NCBI GenBank assembly: GCA_041394185.1
Contig: JAWKIQ010000004.1
Span: forward strand, 124,001-188,000
Direction: 5' to 3'
Source: Acidimicrobiales bacterium
Lineage (GTDB): Bacteria; Actinomycetota; Acidimicrobiia; Acidimicrobiales; Poriferisodalaceae
Length of the DNA: 64,000 bases
The first letter of the stretch is position 1. Every line of letters starts with the position of its first letter. A model generated the notes under the pieces. It saw nothing but the letters and a program-made list of their open reading frames with translations, was not told the origin of the DNA and ran no database searches. Both the position numbers and the translations under genes were made by a program. Below, piece after piece: positions 17,698-26,289 of this stretch.

Positions 17698-17955
17698 GAA
17701 TTTTCCCGTCTGTCCTCTAGGAGTCCACAGGCTCCGATCTCTAGCTTCTGAAGCCAGTGAGCAGCGGCCGGGACGGGCGGAACGAAGGGGTCGACTCGAC
17801 TCGTTCGAGCAATCCCGGGACGTACGTCGTACTGGCGCCAGGCGCGGGTACGTTTGTCCATACCTGCCGGTCCCCGGCCGCGGCCACGGTCGTTTCTCGC
17901 ACCGGCTGAACTCAATCGACGCAGCGCGCACAGCGCCATGAAGGGTCCAACAGAC

Positions 17956-20757
17956 ATGGCATTCGCCCAGAATCGTCAAGAACTCGGCTTTCGTCGCCAC
18001 TTCACCATTGCGGGCATCTCGCCCTACGACGAGGTCAGCTGGGAGCTTCGAGACGCGCGCCTTACCGATTGGCGCACCGGCGAGACCTCATTCGAGCAGA
18101 TCGACGTAGAGTTCCCGGCTGGTTGGTCGCTCAACGCGACCAACATCGTCGCCCAGAAGTATTTCCGTGGAACCATAGGCACCCCAGGTCGCGAGAGCAG
18201 CCTTCGCCAGGTCATCGACCGGGTTGCCGACACAATCACCGACTGGGGCGACGAAGACGGCTATTTCGCCGACGACGCCGAGCGCGACACATTCCGCGAC
18301 GAGCTCAAATGGCTCTTGCTGCACCAGCGGGTCGCCTTCAACTCGCCTGTGTGGTTCAACATCGGAGTGGCCGGTGTGCCACAGCAGGCCTCTGCGTGTT
18401 TCATCCTCAGCGTCGACGACACGATGGAGGCGATCCTCAACTGGTACGTCGAAGAGGGCCGCATCTTCCAGGGCGGTTCGGGCTCGGGCGTCAACCTCAG
18501 CCGCATCCGCTCGTCAAAGGAGCTCATCAAGGGCGGCGGTGAGGCCTCGGGTCCTGTCAGCTTCATGCGCGGCGCCGATGCTTCGGCCGGCACAATCAAG
18601 TCGGGCGGCAAGACCCGGCGGGCCGCCAAGATGGTCGTTCTCGACGCCGATCACCCCGATATCGACGACTTCATCTGGTGCAAGGCACGCGAGGAGCGCA
18701 AGGCGCGCGTGCTCAAGGACGCGGGCTTCGACATGGACATCGACGGCGCCGACAGCGCGTCTGTCCAGTACCAGAACGCCAACAATTCGGTGCGCGTCAC
18801 AGACGAGTTCATGATCGCTGTCGAGAATGACGACACGTGGGAGCTCACGGCACGAACCTCAGACGAGGTGATCGACACCGTCAGGGCCCGCGACATCTTC
18901 CGCTCCATCGCGGAGGCCGCCTGGGAGTGCGCCGATCCGGGCCTTCAGTACGACACCACGATCAACCGCTGGCACACCACCCCCAACGCCGGTCGCATCA
19001 ATGCCAGCAACCCGTGCTCGGAATATGTGCATGTCGACAACTCGTCGTGCAACCTCGCCAGCCTGAACCTGCTGGCGTTCCTCGACGAGGTGGGCGACTT
19101 CGACGTGCCAGGGTTCCAGCAAGCCGTCGGTGTCACCTTCACTGCCATGGACATCCTGGTGGGTCATGCCGACTACCCGACCCAGGCCATCGGCGACAAC
19201 TCGCGGCGGTTCCGTCAGCTGGGTCTGGGCTACACGAATCTCGGCGCCACGTTGATGGCACTGGGTCTGCCCTATGACTCCGACAAGGGGCGGGCCTTCG
19301 GTGCCGCTGTTACCGCCCTGATGGGCGGCGCTGCCTACGCCACGTCCGGTCTGATCGCCGCCCGCATGGGTGCATTCGATGCCTTTGCCGGCGACGCCGA
19401 CAATGTCGTGAACGTGCTGCGTATGCACCGCGACGCGGTCAACGGCATCGACGAAGAGGCTGTCGACCTCGATCTGCTCGGGGCGGCACAAAAGGCCTGG
19501 GACGAGGCCGTCGAGCGGGTCGAAACCGTCGGTGTCCGCAACGCCCAAGCCACCGTGTTGGCACCCACCGGGACGATCTCGTTCATGATGGACTGCGACA
19601 CCACCGGCATCGAGCCCGACCTCGGCCTGGTCAAGTACAAGAAGCTCGTAGGCGGCGGCACGATGTCCATCGTCAATCGCACCATCCCGCGGGCGCTTCG
19701 TCGTCTCGGCTACTCCGAGTCCCAGATCGCCGACATCGAGGAATACGTTCTCGAGAACTCCTCGATTCTCGGCGCACCCCATCTCGGCGAACAGCACCTT
19801 CCGGTGTTCGCCTGCTCGATGGGCGACAACGTCATCCATCACGGCGGCCACGTCAAGATGATGGCGGCGGTTCAGCCGTTCTTGTCGGGCGCCATTTCCA
19901 AGACCGTCAACCTCCCCGAAGAAGCGACGGTCGAAGACATCGAGCAGCTTCACCTCGACGCTTGGAAGCTGGGCCTCAAGGCGGTGGCGGTTTACCGCGA
20001 CAACTGCAAGGTCGGCCAGCCGCTGTCGACCACCAAGGCCAAGAAGACCACCGAGGGGGTCGCCGTGGCCGAGGCCGTTTCGGTGGTGCCCGAACTGGCT
20101 CCGCGGGCACCAGAGCGCGAGCGTTTGCCGCGTCATCGCCGCAGCCGCACCTATTCGTTCCGCGTCGCCGACTGCCACGGCTACATGACCGTGGGCGAGT
20201 ACGACGACGGTCGTCCTGGCGAGATCTTCCTGACCGTCGCCAAGCAGGGTTCGACCCTGGCCGGAATCATGGACGCCTTCGCCATATCGGTCAGCCATGG
20301 ACTGCAGTACGGCGTTCCGCTTCGCTCGTACATAGAGGCCTATACCAACCTGCGTTTCGAGCCGGCGGGCATCACCGACGACCCCGACCTGCGCATCGCC
20401 ACATCGCTGGTCGACTACATCTTCCGGCGTTTGGCACTGGAATACCTGCCCTTCGACGAGCGCAGCGAACTGGGAATCTTGACCACTGGCGAACGCACCG
20501 AGCCGACGTTGCCCGGTATGGAGACCGCGGCTGTGGCCAACGAGGTCGGCGCCGCGGTGGGCACCGGCATGGCTGTCGACCCCCGCGCGGTTGCGGCCGC
20601 GACGGCCCCCGAGGTGCCCTATCAGGCTGAGGCCGCCTCGTCGCCCGCGCGACGTGGAGGCGACGCACCGCTGTGCTTCACCTGTGGCGACGTGATGACT
20701 AGGGCCGGTTCGTGCTACACGTGCCGCTCGTGTGGCTCCACCAGCGGGTGCAGCTGA
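17956..20757 (+). CDS. nrdJ: Adenosylcobalamin-dependent (class II) ribonucleotide reductase
   Basis: 933 residues. It makes deoxynucleotides from ribonucleotides with a B12 radical, without oxygen dependence. Family signatures: GGSGSGVNLSRIRSS, GADASAGTIKSGGKTRRAAKMV, NPCSEYVHVDNSSCNLASLNL (active-site cysteine region), TGTISFMMDCDTTGIEPD, and a C-terminal Cys-rich tail (LCFTCGDVMTRAGSCYTC and CGSTSGCS) that re-reduces the active site and binds zinc. ATG 17956 is preferred because AAGGG lies about 10 nt upstream; ATG 17938 is in frame. No class Ia genes are seen in the window. The upstream DnaA-box cluster may couple it to replication. Confidence 0.95.
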   Translation: MAFAQNRQELGFRRHFTIAGISPYDEVSWELRDARLTDWRTGETSFEQIDVEFPAGWSLNATNIVAQKYFRGTIGTPGRESSLRQVIDRVADTITDWGDEDGYFADDAERDTFRDELKWLLLHQRVAFNSPVWFNIGVAGVPQQASACFILSVDDTMEAILNWYVEEGRIFQGGSGSGVNLSRIRSSKELIKGGGEASGPVSFMRGADASAGTIKSGGKTRRAAKMVVLDADHPDIDDFIWCKAREERKARVLKDAGFDMDIDGADSASVQYQNANNSVRVTDEFMIAVENDDTWELTARTSDEVIDTVRARDIFRSIAEAAWECADPGLQYDTTINRWHTTPNAGRINASNPCSEYVHVDNSSCNLASLNLLAFLDEVGDFDVPGFQQAVGVTFTAMDILVGHADYPTQAIGDNSRRFRQLGLGYTNLGATLMALGLPYDSDKGRAFGAAVTALMGGAAYATSGLIAARMGAFDAFAGDADNVVNVLRMHRDAVNGIDEEAVDLDLLGAAQKAWDEAVERVETVGVRNAQATVLAPTGTISFMMDCDTTGIEPDLGLVKYKKLVGGGTMSIVNRTIPRALRRLGYSESQIADIEEYVLENSSILGAPHLGEQHLPVFACSMGDNVIHHGGHVKMMAAVQPFLSGAISKTVNLPEEATVEDIEQLHLDAWKLGLKAVAVYRDNCKVGQPLSTTKAKKTTEGVAVAEAVSVVPELAPRAPERERLPRHRRSRTYSFRVADCHGYMTVGEYDDGRPGEIFLTVAKQGSTLAGIMDAFAISVSHGLQYGVPLRSYIEAYTNLRFEPAGITDDPDLRIATSLVDYIFRRLALEYLPFDERSELGILTTGERTEPTLPGMETAAVANEVGAAVGTGMAVDPRAVAAATAPEVPYQAEAASSPARRGGDAPLCFTCGDVMTRAGSCYTCRSCGSTSGCS

Positions 20758-20771
20758 TCGTCCGGCTTCAT

Positions 20772-20798
20772 TTCGGCCACCCTCGGTGGTCGGCCGAA
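20772..20798 (+). terminator. Hairpin after nrdJ
   Basis: TTCGGCC (20772-20778) pairs with GGCCGAA (20792-20798), with an inner ACC/GGT extension. It starts 14 bp after the nrdJ stop and has no U-run, as is common for high-GC hairpin terminators. Confidence 0.45.
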
Positions 20799-20874
20799 CA
20801 TATGACGTGCTTGTAGTTTGCGGCCCGACTAGATTGCCCGCTGCGCTGGCGGAAGGCGCTGAGGGAGATTCACG

Positions 20875-23064
20875 ATGCAGCGAACGACACGCGCGCTTAT
20901 CGGCGCAGCCGTCCTGCTCACGGTGTTGGTGGGGTTGGCGCCGGAGGTCGGCGCAGATGGTTTCATGACCCTTCACAAGACCGAGGCCGGCTGTGAGGTG
21001 GTCCACGACTATGGCGTGGGTCTGCAGGGCTCGGGCACGGGAACTATCGCAGTCGACGCGGGCCCGGGTCCGGTCGTGGCGGCGTTCGTCGAGTGGGCCG
21101 GGTACGACGATCCGACTCCCAACGACATCGCTCCTGGCGGGTCCAGGGCCGACAGCACACTGACGATCAACGGCGTCGAGGTCGTTGGTACCCAGCCGCC
21201 GGGTGAGGTCGGCTATGCGCCTTCGGGGCTGCCCCAGCCTTGGTACTCGTGGTACGCCGACGTTGGCCCCACCGGGCTCGGAATCATCACCAGTTCTGAC
21301 GCCCAGACGGTCGATGTGAGCGGCTACGACACCAACGTGGGCCGCTACAACAACGGGCTCAGCCTGGTCATCGTCTACGACACGTCTCCGTGCCCGGTGC
21401 CCTCGTTCGTCGAGGTCCGCACCGGCATCGACTACTACTGGCGTGGGCTCCCCGACGGACAGGGCATCACCGCCCCGATCATCTACAACTTCGCACCGGC
21501 CGACTTCGAGCGTCAGGCCACCTTCTTCATCAACCACGCAGGTACCGACAGCCTTCAGACGGTGTGTCGAGGTGACGCGATCTGGATGTCTGCCGGTTCG
21601 GGTGACCACCCCGACTCGATAGTCGCCATCGACGCAGGCACCGGCGCGGCCTATGGAATCAACGGCGGCGTCGAAGCCCTCGACGATCCCTTCGGCGACG
21701 ACCTGCCCTGTACGACCGAGATCAACCCGGCCCCAGACTTTCCCTACGAGGCTGGCCACCCCTACCCGGGCGGAGCCCAAGAGGCGCCGTTCAAGGTCCT
21801 GAACTTCCATCGAGACTTCCAGCCCGAGTGGACCTCCATGCGTTTCGACGTGTTGGTACCCGCCGGCGCGACCTGGTTCATGTTCCAGATGGAGTCCGAG
21901 GCCGATCAGGTAGGCGAGTCGGGGGCGTCGGTGGGTGGAGGTCCCTTCGTCCTGACCCCATCTGGTGATGTCGACGCAACACCGCGCATCGACGTTTCGC
22001 TCGTGAAGAACGTCTCGACCTCGGCGTCCGGGCCTTTCGGCGACGAGTTGGTCGTCGATGTCGGCGACACGGTGTTCTGGGAGATCATCGTGTCGGCTGC
22101 ATCACAGGACGCCGACGGCAATGACCTCGACGATGTCACCGGCCTGGTCGTCGACGACGTGGCTCCGGGCGGCATCACCATCGTCGACGCGACAGGCGAC
22201 GGCAGCTTCGACACCACCACCGGGGTGTGGACCATCGGCGATCTGGCGGCCGGCGACAGCGTCAGGTTGGTTCTGGAGAGCACGGTCGACGCGGTTGGCC
22301 GCCACATCAACCTGGCCGAGGTCGCCGACCATGTCGAAAGCGACATCGACTCGACGCCCGGCAATGGTCCGCAGCAACCGCCCGAGGACGACGACGACTC
22401 GGCCGCGGTGTCGGCGTCACTGATCGACGTCGAGCTCACCAAGCAGGTCGACGGAGTCGATGGGCCGGTCGACAGGGTTCCGGGAAACACCATCACCTAC
22501 TCCCTGACGGTCGAGGCCAAGGCCTCGGGACCCAACGGTGAGGTGTTGTCCGACGTCACCGGTTTGACCGTTGCCGACACCTTGCCTGACGCCGTCACCT
22601 ACGTTTCCAGCACAGGCGACGGAAGCTACGACCCGGCCACCGGAACGTGGACCATAGGTGACTTGGCGGCCGGATCCAGCGCCAGCATCGATCTGGTCGT
22701 GACGATCGATGCTGATGCGCCGGTCGAGTTCGACAACTTCGCCCAGGTCGACACACACGATCAGCCCGACATCGACTCGACTCCGGGCAATGGCCCACAG
22801 CAGCCGTCCGAAGACGACGAGGATGTCGTAACGGTCAAGCTGCCGTCGGTCAGTCCGACCACCGATGTCAACACCACCACAACAACCGTGTCCACGACCA
22901 CCGCCCAGCCCGGTGGTGATGTGGGCGGAGACGACGAGTTGCCCAATACCGGTGCCGATTCGCTGCACCTCGGCTGGATGGGCCTGCTGGTTCTGGTGCT
23001 GGGCGTCGACCTCGTGATCTTGGCGACATCGATCGACAAGCTCGGACGTCGGCGGGTTCGCTGA
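20875..23064 (+). CDS. LPXTG-type surface protein with DUF11 repeats
   Basis: 729 residues. A signal peptide (LIGAAVLLTVLVGLAPEVGA) is followed by a large N-terminal domain of about 340 residues resembling secreted DUF3344-type modules (VAAFVEWAGYDDPTPND; GLSLVIVYDTSPCPVPS), two DUF11-like beta repeats (each with TGDGS-YD-TG-WTIGDLAAG), and after each the shared tail DIDSTPGNGPQQP. A Thr-rich linker leads to LPNTG, a hydrophobic helix and RRRVR, the sortase cell-wall sorting signal. The role is probably adhesion or wall structure. No sortase gene is in the window. GAGGGAG precedes ATG 20875. Confidence 0.85.
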   Translation: MQRTTRALIGAAVLLTVLVGLAPEVGADGFMTLHKTEAGCEVVHDYGVGLQGSGTGTIAVDAGPGPVVAAFVEWAGYDDPTPNDIAPGGSRADSTLTINGVEVVGTQPPGEVGYAPSGLPQPWYSWYADVGPTGLGIITSSDAQTVDVSGYDTNVGRYNNGLSLVIVYDTSPCPVPSFVEVRTGIDYYWRGLPDGQGITAPIIYNFAPADFERQATFFINHAGTDSLQTVCRGDAIWMSAGSGDHPDSIVAIDAGTGAAYGINGGVEALDDPFGDDLPCTTEINPAPDFPYEAGHPYPGGAQEAPFKVLNFHRDFQPEWTSMRFDVLVPAGATWFMFQMESEADQVGESGASVGGGPFVLTPSGDVDATPRIDVSLVKNVSTSASGPFGDELVVDVGDTVFWEIIVSAASQDADGNDLDDVTGLVVDDVAPGGITIVDATGDGSFDTTTGVWTIGDLAAGDSVRLVLESTVDAVGRHINLAEVADHVESDIDSTPGNGPQQPPEDDDDSAAVSASLIDVELTKQVDGVDGPVDRVPGNTITYSLTVEAKASGPNGEVLSDVTGLTVADTLPDAVTYVSSTGDGSYDPATGTWTIGDLAAGSSASIDLVVTIDADAPVEFDNFAQVDTHDQPDIDSTPGNGPQQPSEDDEDVVTVKLPSVSPTTDVNTTTTTVSTTTAQPGGDVGGDDELPNTGADSLHLGWMGLLVLVLGVDLVILATSIDKLGRRRVR

Positions 23065-23121
23065 CGCGCTGGACAAGCCCGAATCACCGTGCTGTAGTTT
23101 GAGCCCTGACCGGGAGGGCTC

Positions 23122-23742
23122 GTGGCCAAACTGCGCTTCTACTTCGGAACCATGGGTGCTGGAAAGAGCACCATGGCGCTGCAGATCCATCACAACCTGA
23201 GTCAGGCCGCGCCCGGCTTGCTGCTGACCAAACACGACCGCGAGGGTGCCGCTGTCAGCTCGGCGCTGGGCGTGTCGGCGCGGGCCCACACCATCGGCGA
23301 TCACGACGACGTGTGCGCCAAGATCGAGTCTGAGGCTCGGGCTTGCGGCGGTCTCGAGTTCGCCATCTGTGACGAAGCCCAGTTCTATTCGCGGCGCCAG
23401 ATCGACCAACTGGTCGCGGTGGTGGACCGGCTGGGCATCGATGTCTATGCCTTTGGTCTGCTGACCGACTTTCGTGGCCAACTGTTCGAGGGCACCGCAC
23501 GGTTGCTCGAGATGGCCGACGAGCGCAACGAACTGCAGGTCCAGTCACGGTGCTGGTGCGGAGAACTCGCCACCCACAACGCCCGCCTGGTCGATGGCAC
23601 CCAGGTGTTCGAGGGCGATGTGGTGTTGGTGGACGACGGGCGCGAGGCCGCCGTCACCTACGAGCTCAAGTGCCGACGGCACTGGATGAGCGGCGAGAGC
23701 GCAGCCCGCCAGGCAATGGCCGAGGGGCTGCGGGCGGTTTAG
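23122..23742 (+). CDS. tdk: Thymidine kinase (type II)
   Basis: 206 residues. Walker A is GTMGAGKST (about residues 9-17), the second kinase motif is CDEAQFYS, and the lasso/zinc region has CWCGELATHNARLV and a late CRRHW. It phosphorylates thymidine in the salvage pathway. The first cysteine pair is C-x-C rather than the usual C-x-x-C. GTG 23122 follows GGGAGG. It is downstream of the surface-protein gene and converges with the ferrochelatase gene, their stops overlapping by 4 bp. Confidence 0.93.
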   Translation: MAKLRFYFGTMGAGKSTMALQIHHNLSQAAPGLLLTKHDREGAAVSSALGVSARAHTIGDHDDVCAKIESEARACGGLEFAICDEAQFYSRRQIDQLVAVVDRLGIDVYAFGLLTDFRGQLFEGTARLLEMADERNELQVQSRCWCGELATHNARLVDGTQVFEGDVVLVDDGREAAVTYELKCRRHWMSGESAARQAMAEGLRAV

Positions 23743-24788
23743 TCCTGACCACCGGTGGGTCGAGGCCTCTGGGGCGCCGGGCAACAATCCGCCGGGCAGG
23801 TGTCTGGCCTGACCTGCAGCGGCCCCAGCTTGCGCACCGCGGCATCGGCCGAGATGCGCTCGGCTATCAGTTCGCGAATCATGGCCACGAAGTCGGGGTG
23901 CAGGCCAGGCGTTGCCGAGCGGACCATGGTGATCCCGAGCGACTCGGCCGCCTGGGCTGCCTGCGTGTCGAGGTCGAACATGACCTCCATGTGGTCGCTG
24001 ATGAACCCGATGGGTACCACCACCACCCGCGAAACACCCTGCTGGGCCAGCGCCGCGAGGTGATCGCAGATATCGGGCTCCAGCCAAGGCACCTGCGGAG
24101 GGCCGCTGCGGCTCTGGAAGACGATGTCGTACGAGTCAACGGTGTCGTTCGGGGCTGAGCTCGGCGACAGCGACCGGACGACTAACTCGGCGGCGTCTGC
24201 CAGCTGTGCCTGATAGTCGCAGGTGGCAGCCATGGACACGGGTATCGAGTGGGCGACGAACACCAGCCTGGGCTCGGGCCCGTCGGCGAACGAGCGCAAA
24301 GCGGCCTCGACCCCCTCGGCCATGGGGCCTATGAACCCCGGGTGGTGCCAGAAGGCCCTGATCTTGTCGATCGAGAAGGCGGCGCCGTTGGCGTCGCATG
24401 CCCGCTGCATGTCTTCGCGGTATTGGCGGCAACCCGAGTAGGTGCTGTAGGCCGATGTCACGAACGCCAGCGGACGCTGGACGCCGTCGGCCACCATCTC
24501 GGCCACAGTGTCGGTGACGAACGGGTGCCAGTTGCGGTTGCCCCAGTAGATGGGAAGGTCGATCCCGTGGAGGTCGAGTTCGGACCTGACCGCCTGTATC
24601 AATGCCCGGTTCTGGTCGTTGATGGGGCTCTTGCCGCCGAACATCGCATATTGCTCGGCCACCTCTTCGAGGCGTTCGCGAGGCACACCGCGCCCGCGGG
24701 TGACGTTCTCGAGAAACTCGATGACGTCGTCTGGGCCCTCTGGGCCTCCAAAGGACATGAACAAGATGGCGTCGTAGGGCCGTTTCAC
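23739..24788 (-). CDS. hemH: Ferrochelatase (coproporphyrin ferrochelatase type)
   Basis: 349 residues from GTG 24788. N-terminal ILFMSFGGPEGPDDV, the catalytic-histidine segment FVAHSIPVSMA, YDIVFQSRSGPPQVPW and the conserved IGFISDHMEVMFDLD place it in the ferrochelatase family. In actinomycetes this enzyme inserts iron into coproporphyrin III. The C-terminal DTCPADCC could ligate a [2Fe-2S] cluster, known in some family members. TAGCGT (24801-24796) lies 7 nt before the GTG, so a leaderless start is predicted. Longer in-frame extensions run past that box and are rejected. Confidence 0.93.
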   Translation of the reverse strand: MKRPYDAILFMSFGGPEGPDDVIEFLENVTRGRGVPRERLEEVAEQYAMFGGKSPINDQNRALIQAVRSELDLHGIDLPIYWGNRNWHPFVTDTVAEMVADGVQRPLAFVTSAYSTYSGCRQYREDMQRACDANGAAFSIDKIRAFWHHPGFIGPMAEGVEAALRSFADGPEPRLVFVAHSIPVSMAATCDYQAQLADAAELVVRSLSPSSAPNDTVDSYDIVFQSRSGPPQVPWLEPDICDHLAALAQQGVSRVVVVPIGFISDHMEVMFDLDTQAAQAAESLGITMVRSATPGLHPDFVAMIRELIAERISADAAVRKLGPLQVRPDTCPADCCPAPQRPRPTGGQD

Positions 24789-24795
24789 GGCCAGC

Positions 24796-24833
24796 ACGCT
24801 AGCGGCCCCCCGGCGACGTGCCCCCGGTATGAT
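24796..24833. promoter_or_regulatory. Divergent leaderless promoters: hemH and the tail-anchored pair
   Basis: Minus strand: TAGCGT at 24801-24796, 7 nt before GTG 24788. Plus strand: TATGAT at 24828-24833, 7 nt before GTG 24841. Their -35 regions would overlap, so the two units may compete for polymerase. Confidence 0.55.
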
Positions 24834-24840
24834 CGCCTGC

Positions 24841-25470
24841 GTGTCTGGGTCTGATGAGCTCGAACTCCGGGCGGCCGAGTTGGCAGCCACCGGCGGCCCG
24901 GTCTTCGACCTGGGTCCCGCCGCCGCCGACCTGGCGTCGCTGGTTCTGCACGAGTTCGACATGGCGGGTGTGCGGCACGTCGTTGCCGCAGACCAGCTGT
25001 TGGTGCATTACAACGACCGCGCCAGGGCCCGTTGGATGTTCGAAGAGTTGGTGGGGGCGGGCTACGAGGTCGAAGCGTCAGACGACACGCCTCGGGCCGA
25101 ATGGGTTGACCCGTCCGAGCTCGAGGTCGTGTATTCGGCCGGCGACCTCGTACAGGGCGAGCTGATCAGGGCCCGCCTGAAGGCCGACGGGATCGACTCA
25201 CGCCTGCGCTACGACCCCACTACGACGATGGGCAGGCACCTGGCCTACGACCGAACGGTCGACGTTCTGGTACACCGCTCCGAACGCCAGCGCGCCAGCG
25301 AGGTACTCGATGGGGTGGACACCGACGCCGGCAGCGTTCGAGCGTTCCGGTCGCGTGCGTGGGCCACCCCCATGAGACGGCTCGGCGCGTTGGCATTGCT
25401 GGCGACGGTGGCCGTTTGGTTCGCCGGCTTCGTGCTGCCGCTGGCCAGACTGGTGGGATTGTTCGAATGA
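24841..25470 (+). CDS. DUF2007-like tail-anchored protein
   Basis: 209 residues. Two similar modules are visible. The first holds AATGGPVFDL and HVVAADQLLVHYNDRARARWMFEELVGAGYEV; the second (LEVVYSAGDLVQGELIRARLKADGIDSRLRYD) fits DUF2007, a putative signal-transducing domain. A single C-terminal helix (LGALALLATVAVWFAGFVLPL) anchors it in the membrane with the body in the cytoplasm. It overlaps the next gene by ATGA and shares the AATGGPV...LLVHYND module with it, so they are an ancient duplicated pair. Role unknown. Confidence 0.65.
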   Translation: MSGSDELELRAAELAATGGPVFDLGPAAADLASLVLHEFDMAGVRHVVAADQLLVHYNDRARARWMFEELVGAGYEVEASDDTPRAEWVDPSELEVVYSAGDLVQGELIRARLKADGIDSRLRYDPTTTMGRHLAYDRTVDVLVHRSERQRASEVLDGVDTDAGSVRAFRSRAWATPMRRLGALALLATVAVWFAGFVLPLARLVGLFE

Positions 25471-26282
25471 CCGCCCCGCCCGACCCTGCCCTACAACCCG
25501 AACAGCAGTGGGCGGTGGTGTTCACCGCGCCCGCAAGCGCCGGCGGGCACTCCCAGGCCATCGAGGTCGCCAAACGGCTCGAGGAGCTGGATCTCGACGT
25601 CAGGATGGTGCGCGAACGCGCCCAGGACGAGTCGGCCGACGTCGCGGCCGAGGAGTTGATCCATGTCGTCGTGCCACCCGAGCAGGCCGACCAGGCCAAC
25701 GTAGAGGTGGGCCTGCATGTGGCGGTGACCCAGAGCCAGGCCGAGGCGGCCCCCAGCCACCTGTTCGAGGTGCTGGGCATCGACGGCGACGACCTGTCCA
25801 TCGCCGAGGTGGCTGCCACCGGTGGTCCGGTGTACGACCTCGACGATTTCGACGACCTCGAGGATGTGCATGGGCTGTTGAGGGCCTTCGACAGCTCGGG
25901 TGTCCGATGGGCGTTGGATCGCCAGGGCAATCTGCTGGTTCACTACAACGACGAGGCCAAGGCCGATTCGATCATTGACACGATGTTCGGCGATGCGCCC
26001 GACGGAGCCATCGACATCGGCGCGCCGCAGGGTCACGATGGGGTTCTCGACGCCGAGGTCTACGACGTGCCCGGCGCCCCGGTCGTGGTCGATCCCGGTG
26101 TGCCGGACCCGCCCGTGACCACCCGACGATCCATCGGGTCGGTGGCCGACTTCGACGGCCGAGCCGCCGTCGACGACCTCACCGGGTCAGCCCCGGTGAT
26201 CGAGACGAAGGGAACGCCTTGGTGGGCGGCCGCTGTCGTCGCGGTGGTGCTGCTGGCCTTGTTCATAGTTTTCGTGGTCTGA
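25467..26282 (+). CDS. Tail-anchored protein paralogous to the preceding gene
   Basis: 271 residues. The N-terminal 90 residues (WAVVFTAPASAGGHSQAIEVAKRL) look like a ferredoxin-like or DUF2007-type fold by spacing only. Residues about 113-170 repeat the module of the upstream gene (VAATGGPVYDL...DSSGVRWALD...NLLVHYNDEAKAD). An acidic, proline-rich linker leads to a C-terminal helix (WWAAAVVAVVLLALFIVFVV). Coupled to the upstream gene by ATGA. No family could be named with confidence; the shared module may be an undescribed domain. Confidence 0.6.
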   Translation: MTAPPDPALQPEQQWAVVFTAPASAGGHSQAIEVAKRLEELDLDVRMVRERAQDESADVAAEELIHVVVPPEQADQANVEVGLHVAVTQSQAEAAPSHLFEVLGIDGDDLSIAEVAATGGPVYDLDDFDDLEDVHGLLRAFDSSGVRWALDRQGNLLVHYNDEAKADSIIDTMFGDAPDGAIDIGAPQGHDGVLDAEVYDVPGAPVVVDPGVPDPPVTTRRSIGSVADFDGRAAVDDLTGSAPVIETKGTPWWAAAVVAVVLLALFIVFVV

Positions 26283-26289
26283 TCGCTGG

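Larger units (their letters stand above)
17369..17955. promoter_or_regulatory. 587-bp leader of nrdJ rich in DnaA-box sequences
   Basis: No gene is supported here. The stretch has two exact TTGTCCACA boxes (17603-17611 minus, 17689-17697 plus) and near matches at 17448-17456 (TGATCCACA), 17590-17598 (TTGTCCACC), 17668-17676 (minus, TTGTGCACA) and 17731-17739. Further TGTGGG/TGTGGA half-sites lie at 17462-17475 and 17525-17530. It is not oriC as far as can be seen, since dnaA and dnaN are absent. DnaA control of ribonucleotide reductase is known in E. coli for nrdAB. Confidence 0.55.

Noticed and set aside
17369..17955. Chromosomal replication origin
   Set aside because: DnaA boxes are present but dnaA, dnaN and a clear AT-rich unwinding region are not; the neighbouring genes are not origin-linked.
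17369..17955. Cobalamin riboswitch before nrdJ
   Set aside because: I looked for the B12-box consensus and found no convincing match; a covariance-model search would be decisive.
18859..21810. Long open frame (983 codons) antisense to nrdJ
   Set aside because: Typical mirror frame of a high-GC gene: composition is Val/Gly/Asp/His-rich without motifs, while the plus strand encodes an unmistakable ribonucleotide reductase.
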